DNA of 64,000 nt, from the NCBI GenBank assembly GCA_910574455.1, contig CAJSYZ010000010.1:62001-126000 (forward strand). Direction: 5' to 3'. Both the position numbers and the translations under genes were made by a program. Shown piece by piece: positions 12,951 to 25,331 of the stretch. The stretch comes from Trichaptum fuscoviolaceum (taxonomy: Eukaryota; Basidiomycota; Agaricomycetes; Hymenochaetales; Trichaptaceae). How positions within the stretch are numbered: the stretch's first letter is position 1; every line of letters starts with the position of its first letter. The notes below the pieces were generated by a model, which saw only the letters and a list, made by a program, of their open reading frames with translations, was not told the DNA's origin and made no database searches.

Positions 12951-14018
12951 CCAGATACGACGAGATGCCAGTCACCGGTGAATGTGTATCAATGCAGTGC
13001 AGTCGTCATTTCGAATGACTGCCACTGCAATTGAGTTCGCCCCAATAATGTTTGTTGTGGTTCGTCATATTAGTCTCTTGACAGGTGAAACGCGGGCGCG
13101 ACCGCGCAAGAGCGGTTGTATGGAATGATATGTTGGAATACGCTGGTGCAGGCGCTAAGGCGAATTAGCAGTGAATAGAGAATAGAGTACAATGATCGAT
13201 CGGCGCGGCGGTGTGCCAGTGGCTGGCCCAGTGGCCAGAGGACAGGGAAGTGATTGGTAAACCGCACGAGAAAGGCAGGCCTTGACCGACGCAAAGGTCT
13301 AGCGTGGAACGGTAACCAGGAGAGACGAGCAGCAAGGCTTACAGTAGGCCCTGGCGGAAGCAGATTCTGTCCAGATAGACGATACGGCTCGCATAGAGTT
13401 GTTGCACACTAAACAACAGGTCCAAAGGTCAGCGGTGCGCAGTGCACAAGGCGCGCCAAAACAGGCGGGGGGGGGAGGAGGGGTCGAAAAAAGACAACGC
13501 ACGTTCAATCGTATCCTGACCCCACGGCGGACACGCGTACCACCGGAATCAAATCTCGACCATCCCCATATCGGGCTAGAGCTGGGGTTCGGAAACTAGG
13601 TGTACGCCGGACGAGCGGACGGGAACAAAGTACACTCAGGCAATCCACGCTGATGGGACGATGGGACACGCTCCCTCTCCTCGGTTCGCATATCCCCGAT
13701 ATGGAGTCTGGACACCGGAAGAGAAAATGCGCGCGGGACCCTTGATTGCGAAAAAGATAAGATGGGTATGGGACCCCGGGACTGCAGTGCCAGTGGCAGC
13801 GTGGGATTTGGGCCGATTTGGGTCCGCTGCTTTACACGATGTTATAAGATAGCGAACATGGGGACGAAAATTCGAATCCGCCCCGAGTACTGTCTGTCTG
13901 TCGTTCTTTTCCCTTATCCTCGTTCCTCAGCCACGCCAGCCGTGTCCGTGCCCTCCCCTTCCTTCTACCCTCCGCCATCGCTACCGACTAACCTGCGCCT
14001 GCTCCCCACCGACACCCA
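12951..14018. other. Upstream region of the HMG-box gene
   Basis: About 1 kb between the inverted-repeat arm and the HMG-box start. A run of ten G lies at about 13467-13476. From about 13890 the plus strand becomes pyrimidine-rich (CTGTCTGTCTGTC, then C/T tracts up to 14010), which is typical of a fungal core promoter and transcription start zone. No separate coding region was recognised. Confidence 0.5.
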
Positions 14019-16627
14019 ATGCCGGCAGTGCGCACGACCAAGGGGAAGAGGGATGGCGAGGACTGTGCGTCTATCTAACGTTTTCTCTTCCCTCGTGCCA
14101 TTAACTGACGTCTATCTATTTTCTACTTTGCCTTGCTTTGCTTCCTGACGATGATTGACGCGACGCGACACGTTTTTGCTGGATTGGCGTTGGCGTCTAT
14201 TACTCTGTTCTGTGTTCTGTGTGTGTGGGGTAATAACGCGCGTGGATGAACGGATGGATGGATACGATCGATCGATCGGCATTGACTGACGGACGGACAG
14301 CTTTCCAACTAACGTGGGCGCCGCCTACCCCAGCCGATCCGGGCGAGCCTCAGAAGTTTTCCTTCGCGCCGAACGTCACTCCGGTCACATTCACCGCTCC
14401 CTCCCCGGCCGACGACGATGACTCCGTACCTTCGCAGTCCACGCTCTTCCCCGACCCGGACCCTTCCTCCTCCTCCCTCCTCACCACGCCCTCTTCCCCG
14501 ATCTACCAGCCCGCGCCAAAGCGGCGTCGCAAAACCGCCTCCACCGCGCCCAAAGACGCAGAAGACGACGGGAGCGTCGCGCCGGAGCACATCCCGCGGC
14601 CGCCCAACGCATTCATCCTCTTCCGCTCGTCCTTCATCAAGTCGCAGCACGTGTCGTCCAGCATCGAGGGCAACCACGGCACGCTCTCCAAGATCGTCGG
14701 CATGGTGTGGCACAACCTCAGCTTCGAGGAGCGCCAGATCTGGCAGGCGAAGGCGAAGCGCGCCCTCGCCGAGCACAAACGCCGCTTCCCCGAGTACTCG
14801 TTCCGCCCGTCGAACAAGGATAAGGCCATCAAGGCCGTCGGAGTGAGTGGAGAGGTCGCACGGGCGAGGGATGGGAGTGCCCCGCCATCGACGACGACGA
14901 CGACGACAGGGGCGACAACGGTGCCGGCGAAGCGCAAGCAGCGCGAGTGCGGGCCGCGCGACGAGGCAAGGTGCGAGCACATAGCGGCGCTCGTCGCAAA
15001 GGGCCTGAAGGGGCAGAGCCTGGAGGACGCGGTGAAGCACTTTGACGCGACGCGCGCGCCGGCGGTCATCACGCCGCGCTTCGAGCAGCCCATCACCGCG
15101 CTGCAGTTCGAGGGCGGGGCGGCGGCAGCGAAGGTCCAGGTCAAGGACGAGCCGAGAGAGGAGAAGATCGCGGTGCAGCGCCAGCAGCAGCAGGCACAAG
15201 TGAAACAGCAACAGCAGCCGTTGCCTCTGCACCGATTCCGCCGCGGCAGCTCGGCGCCGCTGCTCGACTCCGAGAACACAGAAACAGCAGCGCGGCGGCA
15301 GTCCTTCCTCATGCAGCGCTCCGCCTCTCCCCTCCAGCCCTCGCCCATCCGGCCGGGCGCCGCCTTCCTCCCCATGCCCACCCTGTCTCTGCCATCGATG
15401 CCCTCCCTGCGCGCACACCGCAAGCGCTCCGCCTCGTCCTCCCCACCCCACCGCCCGCGCATGCTCCTCCCCGCCGCCTCGCTCCCCTCCATCCCCACGG
15501 CCTACATGCAAAACGGGGACCCGCACGCGCCGCTCTCGCTGTCGCTCTCGACGACGATGTCGGGCGCGGAGATGTCCAGCTACGCGGCGTCGGCGCCCCT
15601 GTCCGCCCCTGCGCTGTCGCGCCAGCCGACCTTGGTGCTTGACCAGACACAGACGCAGGCGTCAGAATATTACGACTATGATGGTAGTCAAGGGATCTGG
15701 TACGATGGCGCGTCGGGCTCGTCGCCTAATACGGCGGCGGGCAGCGAGTACGGGTACCCGAGTACGCAGAGCTGGGAACATCCGTCCTTCGTAAGTTCAA
15801 TCTCTATTTCCCCTCAAGCGCACGCAACTAAACTCAAAACTACACTACAGGACTTCTCCCAATTCTCCTTCACCACCTCCTCGAACACACCCGCACCGAT
15901 GGACCCCTCGCAGCCGGAGTCCTACTCCCCCTTCGACACCACACCCGCGTCCTCCTCGACGGCGGCGGTCGAAGACTACAGCGGCATGCCCATGCTCGTC
16001 GAGCCCCCTCCGCTCCCACTCCCTCATCAACACTCCCAATCGCAGCACCAGCACCAGCACCACCAGCAGCACCCGCTGCACATCCAGACCAACTGGGCGC
16101 AAGCCGAGTTCGAGTACGCTCGCTCCAGCCACAGCAACGAGCATGCGTATTACCCGCCGCCGCCGACGAGCGCATCGACGCTCGACTCGGCGTCTGTGTG
16201 CGACTCGCCCGTCAAGCTCTCGCATTCCTCGTACCCGCACACGATGGCGTACGGTGGGATGCCTGACCTCTCAGCGTACGGCACCACCCCCGCACCCGCC
16301 CCGCCGACGAGCCCCTCAAGCGACTGCACCGCCCCGCACTCCGCACACACCCCGCGCGAGAGCTCGTCCGAGCCGTCTGTCTACGCCTACAGCGCTCAGC
16401 CGCATCAACAGCATCAACACGAGGGCTACGCGTCCTTCGACGACGGGATGGGCGTGGGCGTGAACGTGAACGTGAACGTCGCGATCGACATGGACTCGGC
16501 GCTCTTCCAGACGTTCTACGAGCACTCGAAGCTCAGCGGGCTCGCCGGGTTTGCATACCATACGCACCCGGACGCGTACTTGGGCGGGATGGCGCAGCCC
16601 CAGCCACAAGTCCAGCATGCGCTCTGA
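14019..16627 (+). CDS. HMG-box transcription factor (MATA_HMG type)
   Basis: Proposed exons 14019-14064, 14301-15790 and 15851-16627 encode 770 residues. The first exon gives MPAVRTTKGKRDGED. Its 236-base intron ends CTGAC(N)8-ACAG and joins in frame; starting instead at the in-frame ATG at 14246 would need no intron but gives a low-complexity beginning. A single HMG box spans about residues 115-187: it starts RPPNAFILFRSSF, has GNHGTLSKIVGMVW and ends HKRRFPEYSFRP. HMG boxes of this class bind and bend DNA in the minor groove in the nucleus. The rest is low complexity: a Ser/Pro/Thr-rich N terminus, a basic KRRRK stretch, glutamine runs near 305-325, and a His/Gln tract near 570-590. The box is of the group that includes fungal mating and development regulators such as Prf1 and Ste11, but the exact orthologue is unknown. 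The second intron is 60 bases with no stop, so its retention would insert 20 residues. Confidence 0.85.
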
Positions 16628-19600
16628 TTAGGCGTTCTTCGTTCTTCGTTCTTCGTTCCTCGCCTCCGCGCTACGTCATTATCCCGCTCAACTCAAACCC
16701 GTCTCGACACCCGGCACCAGCATCCACCATCACCCAATAATCTGCAAAACCCGTCCCCCCCACCTCCCACCTCCAACCTCCCCCATCTATCTATCTATCT
16801 ATTCACCAGATCTATCGCCCTCACAATCTCAATAACATTGCCCCGCCCCGCATCAAAATCTGTACAAACATGTATTTTTAGGCCTATCTCTGCGACCGTC
16901 CCCTGGTTCCCCGATTGACGCCCCCCACCTCCCTGCACTGGCACTGCGCAGCGCTCTGACCTATTTCGGGCGACTCTGCTCTCGCACTTCGCACCTCGCT
17001 CGCCTTATCTCTGCACTTCCCCTCTCGCCTTAACTTATTACTCTCGGGACCACAGGAACGCGCACACACACAACGCAAAACGCGGGGTTGTATCACCATA
17101 CCAAATAACCGGATTTATAATACTTATTACTTCTCTTCTGTCTCCGACAACCTTGGTTTTGGTATCGATTTTGTTCTGCCACCTACGTCAGTTCAGGTCC
17201 AGGGGGTGGTCTGTCTTCTGTCGATGCGTTGCGCCTTGTCTTGTCTTCTTCACCCTCTATGTGTTGTTGTTGGAACGGGCGCCCATGTCCCGCTGTACAA
17301 CAGCGTTACAGTGTCCTTTTTTTGTTTTTTAACTCACGCGCCCACAGTTTGCGCGTGCGCGCGGGGTATGTACGTGCGCAACCTCTTTTTACCTCCCCCG
17401 TCCTACCTCTCCTCTTCCTCCTCCTTATCACCTCGCATACCATCGCATTGCATCGCATCGCACATCACTCTTCGTTCTCACGATTACAATTTATTAAGAT
17501 TTATAACGATTTATTCTTTGGATTTTCATTATCATTTACGCCTTCGACTTGGCACTGGCAAAGGGCAAAGGGCAATGGCGGGACCCACCCATCCTCGGCC
17601 CTTCGACGCGACGCGACGCTCGGGATTCTTTTGGTTTTTTGACTTATGTATATAGTATGTATGTGTAACGACTACGACTTTTCACTCCACTTTCTCCTTC
17701 ACCTTCGACTTGCGCGCGCTCCACGACTATCCTCTCCTTTAATCGCGCCCCTTTTCACTTTCACTTTCACTTCTGTTGTGTTCTCTTCCCCTCTCTACAG
17801 CACTCTCTCTTTCCGTAATCCTGATCGGCATCTCTCATCTCTCCATTCTCCATCATATTCATCTTACGCTTGCGTACGAGATACATCTGCACAGACCAAT
17901 AGAGAACTAGGTTTGAACCCTAAACCTTTCCTGCTGTCCTCCCTGACCGGCGTTTGCAAAGTCCTAGCGCAACATGGCAACAGCAAGAACAAGAACTAGA
18001 ATTCAAATTACTTCAAGACTCAAGAGTCAAGAGCACGCAGCAGCGTTGGGCCGGTAAGAAGAAAATAAGGTCACTTGGGATTCGGAGAACAAGTCTCCCC
18101 CATTTCGGCCATTCGAGAAGAGCAGCTCAAGTTTACCCTCTTGTTTTTTTTCCGACGGTGATTACGGTGACCCTTGAAGGAACTTTGATCGATAACCTTC
18201 CTTACAGCAATAACAATTTCATCATCAACCAATCTCGCGTGTGTCGACGCCGTACACCGTACAGTGTATACCGTACGGTCCTCCTGGGGTCCTGGCCATC
18301 ACACGGACCCTGGGCGCTGAAATTGGTTCCGGGCGTCGGGTTCTCGTTCTGCAAAGAACATCGGCCGTCCTCTGATCCGGTCCAGATCGAGCGCCCATTT
18401 ATCCTTTCCGGGCTTACTCACGTGGCTTTGTCCAGCCCCCTCGTGGCTGACCAGACCTTCTCGCCATCGCCTTCTTTTTCTGGAATGCGATCGGACTTGG
18501 ATTCGGGCCTGCCGAGCCGGTATTTTTTTTTTGGTGCGTTGCAGACAAACGTGTTTGTCATTCTAGTACATAAGGCGCCTTGAGGCAGAGGCCACGATGC
18601 ACGGCTCTCGCCAGAGGGATCGACCAACACGAGTCTATCAACCAGCTTCAATGCGCTAGAATGCTCATCATAGTGCACTTCGTCCTCTTTGCCGCGATTT
18701 CTCAAGATAATTAGTGCAAGAACGCCGGCCTGCTAGTGTGGGTGTTTCTTCTTGCAGCAGTATCTGATGGGACGACTCTAACTCAGTCTGTAATTCTCCG
18801 GGTTGGCCGGCGCGCCGACGAATCAGGTATGTACGGCATCATGGCATCTGTTCAAGTTCTTCTTGAAGTTCGCACCACTTATGCTGCGGCGTTGAATGTA
18901 TGTATATTCAGATACCTGGTCCGAGCAACTCGTCCGGACTAGATTACCCCCTCGCATCCACTCTAGCACCGAGGGAAGGACCATATCCTAACCTCACGAA
19001 TCCCAGCCAGATAAGTCCCCTTCATATTACTCTGAAATGAAGAAGAAATTCGTTATCTTATTATCAATTTCTCTTATTGTTCTTTCTCAAGACGGAAGGT
19101 CCATCAGCACGGTTATACTGTATCATGAAGGGCTCGCCCTGCGCAGTACACCATCGCAGGCAGTTGTGACCCAGCTTGCAGTACTGTGTTTCCAGAGACC
19201 TACGTTCAAAAAGGGTCGGCTTTGTATTGGAGGATCAGCGACTACGTCTAGACGGGGTAGCCTGGTATTTTGCACAATACACTTAGAGTTCTGCACCATA
19301 CGCTCCCCTCCTCAAGCTCACTTCCCTTCCATTCTTCAGTGTGAAAAAACTACGGGCGCGCCGGCAGATAATCAAGAGACGAAAGACTCGGAGATAGAGC
19401 AAGTACAAGTAAGTGTGTCGTCTGTTGCGGGTTCAGTATCTCCAAAGCATCAGCAAGCGAAGGGATATGCACTAACTCTTCGTCCGAAGCTAGGAGGGAT
19501 ACCTTCAAGTTGAGGAATAGTAATATGTACGTTCTGCCGTGGGATATAGTAGGAGCGGGAATAAGTCAAGAATAGCTTTTCCTGAGCTATCCTTAGATGA

Positions 19601-20566
19601 CGGGGACTGGGTAACTCGATCCCGTCTACGTATGTGCGTTTTACTCTTTCCCCCCAAGCACTCCTCGTCTTTCTGAGTTCTTCATCCGACTGAGGATATC
19701 ATCCGCATAGGCATCTTGTCACTTGCAGTGCATGCTATAATAGTAGTAATCTCCCAATGAAGAATGTGCACAGCTCAGATAACCATCTATATTCGATTAT
19801 CTGACTTTTCTGGTACTGCACTTGTGTAATGGCTATAGGAGCTGTACTGAGCCTTCAACCGGCTTCCTATACTTTAGGACAAGATAAAGACTAACAAGTC
19901 AACAGAAAGCATCCGTATTTCGGACAAGCATCAAGGGGCCGTCATTCACGAGTACCAGCGTCTTCCAGCTTCTGAAATGCAAGAATTGTGCAAGTAAGAG
20001 AAGCCCGCTGATCCGCCCGAGCTGACAAACAGCGCGACAGACACAAAGAAGCTCTACATGGATGCGTGAAGAGAGGCTGCCATACGGCTATCCTTCAATA
20101 CGGAAATTCGAAACTGTCCTCGGCCGGCCAAAATTCATACAAGCAATCGCAGACGTAGCAGAAGAGAAAGAATTCGAGCAGTATCGTCGTAGCTGCAATT
20201 GAAGAGCCGGAGCAGATTTATAAAGCGCCCTTCGAGCTTGTAAACAATAGTGATTGACTTCTCTGTCCTGCTCCCTTCGACGTCGAGTAGCCATCTACAG
20301 TCAATCTCCAGCGGCATTGAAGCAGGAGCTCAGTCTGCGGATGGGTAAGTTCGCAAGGCCGCGACACTCTTGTACACAGGAAGCCCCTATATATTTCTGA
20401 AAAGATAGAGGGTACTACAAAAACCATCCCATTTGCAAGCACACCAAGACATAAACAGATACCAAACGAAACCGATGCAGCACACGCATGGACGAGATAC
20501 AATATAACCAACCGAAACACAAATATAGGAAGCCGAACAAGATCAAATCAGCCAGAACAAAAAAAA
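16628..20566. other. Long intergenic region, no gene recognised
   Basis: 3.9 kb between two converging genes. GTTCTTC repeats follow the HMG-box stop (about 16633-16660) and ATCT repeats lie at about 16785-16803. From 17200 to 18000 the plus strand is strongly pyrimidine-rich with long spurious open frames. Their translations are Ser/Leu/Cys-rich low complexity without family resemblance. A non-coding transcript is possible but cannot be shown from sequence alone. Confidence 0.45.
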
Positions 20567-22994
20567 TCAAGCCTGAAACATCGTATTCTCCTTATTGGCA
20601 AGGAACTTGCGCGTGGATGCAGTGACGGACGCCTTGACCTTGCCCTTGAAGGCGCAGACTGGGGTTTGAGGAATCACGGTGTTTCCCGCACGACCCGGGG
20701 CTGGAGGACAGGGCGAGAATGCATACGCATTCCTCTGGGAGAAGAGAGAAGAAGAGGGAGTGAAATGGACCGGCGTAAGTGGATCGGCTTGTGAGGGAGC
20801 ATCGGTACTCGGCGTAGAGGGAGAGCCGGGCGAAGCATCGCGGAAGATCATTTCGGATAGAAGAGTGTTCTTGCAAGGTGCAATGTGCGAGGGGTCCGGT
20901 CCAAGGGGAGCAAGGATTGACGAACTAAGATGATGCAGGTTATCCTCAGTCCGAGAAGTATCGACAGGAGAAGGCGGCTCGGGGCCTCCATCACCATTGT
21001 GAGGCGTGGTGGAAATAGGGCTCGACTGGGAGAGTGCAAGTTCTGCGAAGACCGAGCGAAGAAGGGTCTCTGCAGCCTCTAAAAGGTCGGCGGTCGGAGG
21101 CTTGGTGGCTGCAAGTGCGAGGTACGGCAGGGATACCTCTTCAGTGGTGTTATAGGTCGTCGAAGTTACGTTGTGGGACCCTCCACCTTCGGATGAACAC
21201 TCGAACGTCTCGTACAGAGATAGGTCCGGAGAAGATGCCAGTGCCGGTTCACGAGAGTCCTTGTAAGGCGCAAAAACATCAACCACGGCTTCCGTCAACA
21301 AGGAGTCAGTTGGCTTGAAGTCCTGTATCTCGCCTCTCTCCGGCTCGGTGTTCAAAGGTTGCATAGGCTCCTCAAGAGAAACGGACAGGAGAGACTCAGC
21401 AGCTGTCGCAGTACCGGCGAAAGAAAGTACCGCGTCGGAAGAACCAGCGCACTCATCCTCGTCGACAAAGTCCGAGAGCGAGTCGTGATACGATGCGCAG
21501 TCCAGGCCGACCTCAAAGTCCACGTACGGAGTTACAGACGCTTCAGACGCTTCTTCAGCGTCCTCATTAAGAGAGACAGACTCGTCGACCATGGGCGCCT
21601 GAGAGGCGGACGCAAGCTTCGCGATGCCAATGCGGAGGTGATGCACCATCGTTTCAAGTTGGTCGTTCCGAGTCGAGAGCGTAGAGATAGCGTCCTCCAG
21701 TGCAGAGCATCGCCGGATGAGGCGATCGGAAGAAACGCGCAAAGACGAGATCATAGATCGCTGTACTTTCGACGTCTTCATGAGAGAGCGCGCATGGGCC
21801 GCCGCCGCCTTCGTTGCCTTCTCCTCAGAAGCGACGAGGGAAGACTCAAGCAGCGCATTCTCAACAGCACCAGCGTCTCCGAGGTCCTCCAGAGCCACTT
21901 CGAGCTTATTAGCATACGCGCGGGCCTGGGCGCACCGTAGTTCAGCTGTAGTGATTCTTGGGAGTGCGCTCTCGAGAGCAGCGATTAGGCCTTCATTGGT
22001 ATTATGAAAGGTTGCGATGCGCGTCTTGTAAAAGGCGCTTTCCTCCTTGTTTACCTCTGCTTCGACTGACATCGCATCGTCACGCATCTGTAGGGCGACC
22101 TTGAGCTCCCGAGTTGAGACATAAAGCTATAAGAGTGTCAATAACCATTGATGAGAATTGATATGAAGTACATGTACATACTTTGCAAATGGCCATGATC
22201 AAACACACGATGACACCGAACGCCAACGCCTGTGACATTGACAGACTGAGGGTAGAGGATATGAAGTCGAAGTCAGAAGCAAAATTTACGGCTGACTACA
22301 GGTCGTCATATTAGCCTAGAATGCAACATAGACAGAAATTAAACTTACTCTCATGAAACTTGATAGCCGCACGAAGGCTGAATTGAAATCACCGGTCAGC
22401 GGATAGTTTTTGCGTGCCTGGGTAACTACAGCGTCAGCCGCAGCAAATCAAGTTGTAGGGATGCTAACTCACAATGATCTCTAGCGACCCGAACAACGCG
22501 TACAGAACTTCTTTCGCTGAGTCTAGAAGTTGAGTAAAGTTGCCCAGTTTATCAAAGAAGCACAGAATTGGAGCGGGTTCTGCGATCTCTTGCTGAATAA
22601 ATGACCATAGCTTGGACACAACAGCCGGGACGTTACTCGTTAGAGAGTGGAAGGCATCTCTAGCAGATGGGTAGAACACGAATGCGGCGCCGGAAAAGAC
22701 AGGGAGGAGGAAAGCCGTTCCGAAGAGCCTGCGAAAGAGATTACCAGACGGTACGGACAGACGAGAAGCGTAAGAGCGGCAGGATAGAGCGAGAGTGACA
22801 ATGGTCTTGATGCAGAGCGCGAGGAAACCGACAGCGATAAGCAAGGACCAGCCATCAAAAGAAGGCGCTGATATGTGAGGTGCCTGAGTATTGGCGTCAG
22901 AGACTGTAATACCAAGTCCCAGAATACCGCATCCAACCGAGCTAGCCAGTGAGAGAGTCGAGAGAGCCAAGAGAGAAGCAGTGACGAGTATCAT
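20567..22994 (-). CDS. Multi-span membrane protein with coiled coil, function unknown
   Basis: Four exons on the minus strand, 22994-22473, 22417-22349, 22295-22182 and 22126-20567, join through 53-55-base GT/AG introns, all in phase 0, into 754 residues. The N terminus is hydrophobic (residues about 2-31). Further membrane segments lie at about 49-70 and 90-109, and one at about 217-238 (SQALAFGVIVCLIMAICK). A long helical, heptad-like region rich in Ala/Glu/Leu/Ser follows (about 240-400), then an acidic Ser-rich linker. A basic tail contains TPVCAFKGKVKA and ends KFLANKENTMFQA. This layout suggests a membrane-anchored protein with a cytosolic coiled coil and a short basic tail motif. I do not recognise the family. 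The splicing is well supported because every junction keeps the frame and the fourth membrane span appears only when the small exons are included. Confidence 0.7.
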
Positions 22995-23700
22995 AGGGAG
23001 GTGGAGGGTGATGCGTGCGTTCTTGAGGTCCAGTTGGAGGTTCTAGCGAGAGAGTCGACGAGTGCCTATTGTCTACCTTGGCCAAGCTTTATACCATCCC
23101 CCTCGCCATTCTTCAGTCTGAGACGGTATCGTGTCTCAGACTGGTCTCAACCCGTGCTGTCTCGCTCAACGCTTAACATTCGTCTCCAGCCTGGCTAACC
23201 CATTACAATATTGACTCGACCGTCGCAGCCCAGAAAGTCCAACAAAAGAAGTCATGAAGACTCTTTCTTGCTTCGGATTTGTCAAAGAAAAAGTGGGAAT
23301 TTGAACTCGGCGAAACTTTTCTGCGTTCGGCAACTTGAAACGCCGACCTCACTGGCAGGCCGAAAAGTTCCACATTGAATTTAAGCCGCGTCCACTTACA
23401 TTTTCAAGAACGTTTGCCAAAGCCATGGAGTGTATGTGCTGAGGAGAGCACCTCTTCCGAGCCTACCTCCACGAACGACTCCTCACCTCAACTAGTCCAC
23501 ACCCTCACACCCGACCCGGGGCGGCCTGCAGGCTGGGCCGCAATCATGTTGACTGACAGTTCGGAATTCGACCGAGGTACTACGTATTCGCAACCTCCTT
23601 CCCGTCGGGCACTCCTCGATACCACATAATGTATACCTCAGACTGACGCCCGCACCGGTCGCGTTCCATCGAATCCGAGCGGGAAAATATCGTACTTTAA
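22995..23700. other. Intergenic; promoter side of the membrane protein
   Basis: About 700 bases between the start of the minus-strand membrane protein and the left copy of a duplicated gene. The first 200 bases should hold the membrane protein promoter. An open frame at 23375-23629 has no recognisable similarity. Confidence 0.45.
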
Positions 23701-24335
23701 AGTAATTCTAAAACCATCTCCCACCTGGCAGACTTCCGACCCGGTTTCGCTCACTCAGGTTGACATTCGTTCTGGTTTCTTCTAGCATAGTACGCCGCAA
23801 AGATATGATGACCGCATCGATGATGTCCCGCTTAAGAACGGTGGCATGGCTCGCATCCAGCGTCCGATACAAGATGGTCGTCGTGCACACCCGTTCGTCG
23901 AGGGTGGTGACGTCGGTTTGCGGCTGGTCCACGTCCTAGACGGTTCTGACCTGACCTCGACCTCGACCGCAACCTCGACCTCAACCCCGGCCACGACCAC
24001 GGACATGACTGTGCGGCCATCCTGCACTGGAACTTCACTGCGCTCGGGCAGAGCTACGTCGACGAGATCAAGCTCTTTTGTCTGTCAGGTATCTAATCCA
24101 AGACGGGGGAGAGCAGTCGACCACTGCTCGAATCGTCTGAAGACAATGGAGCTCCCGGGCCTCGGCCCGACCAAGGAAGGTCCAAAGAGCCCGCAAACGC
24201 ACATGCAGATGCAAGAAGCAATGATGACGATGATCATAGCTTAAAAAACTAATAATCCACTCACCAAATTTTAAAAAAAATGTATAAATTCTCAAAAACA
24301 GAAACGCCAAATTCAAAGTCAAATCCAAGGACAAA
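23701..24335 (+). pseudogene. Degenerate left copy of a tandemly duplicated unknown gene
   Basis: This region matches about 33700-34700 in the same orientation. Shared points are the block reading GGMARIQRP (right copy GGMAYIQRP), a block EGGDVGLRLV (right EGGVVGLRLV), and near the end AAILHWNFTALGQSYVD (right AAILHWNVSAFERSYVD) followed by EIKLFC. The left copy lost the middle segment and has at least one frame change between the second and last blocks, so no complete protein can be read. The homology continues through the 3' flank and resumes on the far side of the transposon at 32787. Confidence 0.65.
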
Positions 24336-24343
24336 GAAAAGAA

Positions 24344-24716
24344 CACCTAAGACTCCCGGTATCCAGAACCTTGTTAGCCGGTAGCCTTGGCTCAAGGCTG
24401 CTGGCTAACTAGGTTCTGATACACCTATATTACTATACTGTGTGCCATCCCGTCTGTTAAAAGGGACTTTGTCGTTCACAGACCTGCTCACCGGGCCTAG
24501 CTTGACCGAGGACCCTGGGGGCTGGCCTCGGCGACCGCCGTAAGGGTCTGTCCTGCGTGTTGCGCGCGCGCGCCGTGCCTCGGACCTTGCCGCCGCGCCT
24601 CCCACGCGCCCACGACGCGTCGTCGCCGTCACCACACCCTTGCTCGCCGTCGCCGACAGCGAGCACGGCCGTCTCGCTCAATTCTTGTCCGTTTGGCTTC
24701 GTTTTTTTTGCATTAT
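24344..24716 (+). repeat. Left terminal inverted repeat of the transposon
   Basis: 373 bases, identical by eye to the inverted right copy at 32406-32778. Near its outer end (about 24372-24408) is an imperfect hairpin, GTTAGCC...GGCTAAC, enclosing AGCCTTG/CAAGGCT. The inner half is very GC-rich with a CGCGCGCG run. Open frames in it are mirrored at the other end and are not genes. Confidence 0.9.
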
Positions 24717-24982
24717 ATGTAATTTAATGTTTAGATTATATTGCAATAGTAAAATTAAATTATCTACTACATAGTGCAATGGTGCCGGCAGAAAGAGCAA
24801 CCAGTTCTACAGCTGCGATGCCCACATCATGGCGGAGCACATACTTGTCCTGGGACATTGCATTGGTCAGGGATAACCAAGCAAAGGTGTCAAAGACTTG
24901 TCCAACAACGTGTGTCATGAAAGGGGCAACACCGCCGACCACGACAGATGTCTCAGCAGCAGGCAGGAGAAGCGGGAGCACA

Positions 24983-25262
24983 CCTTGCCATCATTGTTGC
25001 TGTGACTCTGCACCTCGAAGTTGTCTTCCCGCAGAGCCCATCGCGCCCGCGCTTCACCGCCAAGACGCGCCAGGCGGACATTTTGTGCGTTGCGCTCTTC
25101 CTGCCGTGCACGACGTGCCAGTGGTGGTTGATTGCATCCTTGGCCTCTGCTGGAGAGGCCTTGCGGTACAGGCGCCGACAAAGATAGAGCCTCTGTCGCG
25201 GATTTCATGCAAGGTTGCGAGGGCATTTTAAGGGGCCCGGCAAGCTCATCGTCGCTGAATGA
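24983..25262 (-). pseudogene. IMPACT/UPF0029-family gene fragment inside the transposon
   Basis: Read on the minus strand in three alternating frames, the segment gives an IMPACT N-terminal-type domain in the right order: SDDELAGPLK, then ALATLHEIRDRGSIFVGACT, then KASPAEAKDAINHHWHVVHG followed by RKSATHKMSAWRVL, then REDNFEVQSHSNNDGK. Family members share the order RDRGS-F-G, SPAEAK, ATH.M.AWR and a DF/E...DDGE motif. Known relatives (Yih1/IMPACT) bind Gcn1 and dampen the eIF2-alpha kinase Gcn2. At least two frame changes and stops mean no functional protein is made. The downstream part (24760-24980) is open on the minus strand but not recognised. The fragment lies between the left TIR and the copia insertion, so it is transposon cargo. 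Confidence 0.65.
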
Positions 25263-25331
25263 GTTGTTTCAGCACCTTGGGTGCATGGGTGAGCCTACCG
25301 GCTACCATATCATCTAATAAAGACAACTATT

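Noticed and set aside
14309..15526. Long minus-strand frames (405 and 331 residues) opposite the HMG-box gene
   Set aside because: They are antisense to a clear coding exon in very GC-rich DNA, Arg/Gly-rich, with no domain.
14019..16627. HMG-box gene as a mating-type locus
   Set aside because: Agaricomycete mating loci carry homeodomain genes or pheromone receptors; none is visible here, so the regulator is treated as an ordinary HMG-box factor.
17206..17999. Overlapping plus-strand frames of about 117-149 residues
   Set aside because: They come from a pyrimidine-rich tract, and the translations are Ser/Leu/Cys-rich with no exon logic.
24405..24681. Small frames inside the left TIR, repeated at 32363-32717
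   Set aside because: They are the same sequence in both TIRs, low complexity and GC-rich, and are explained by the terminal repeat.
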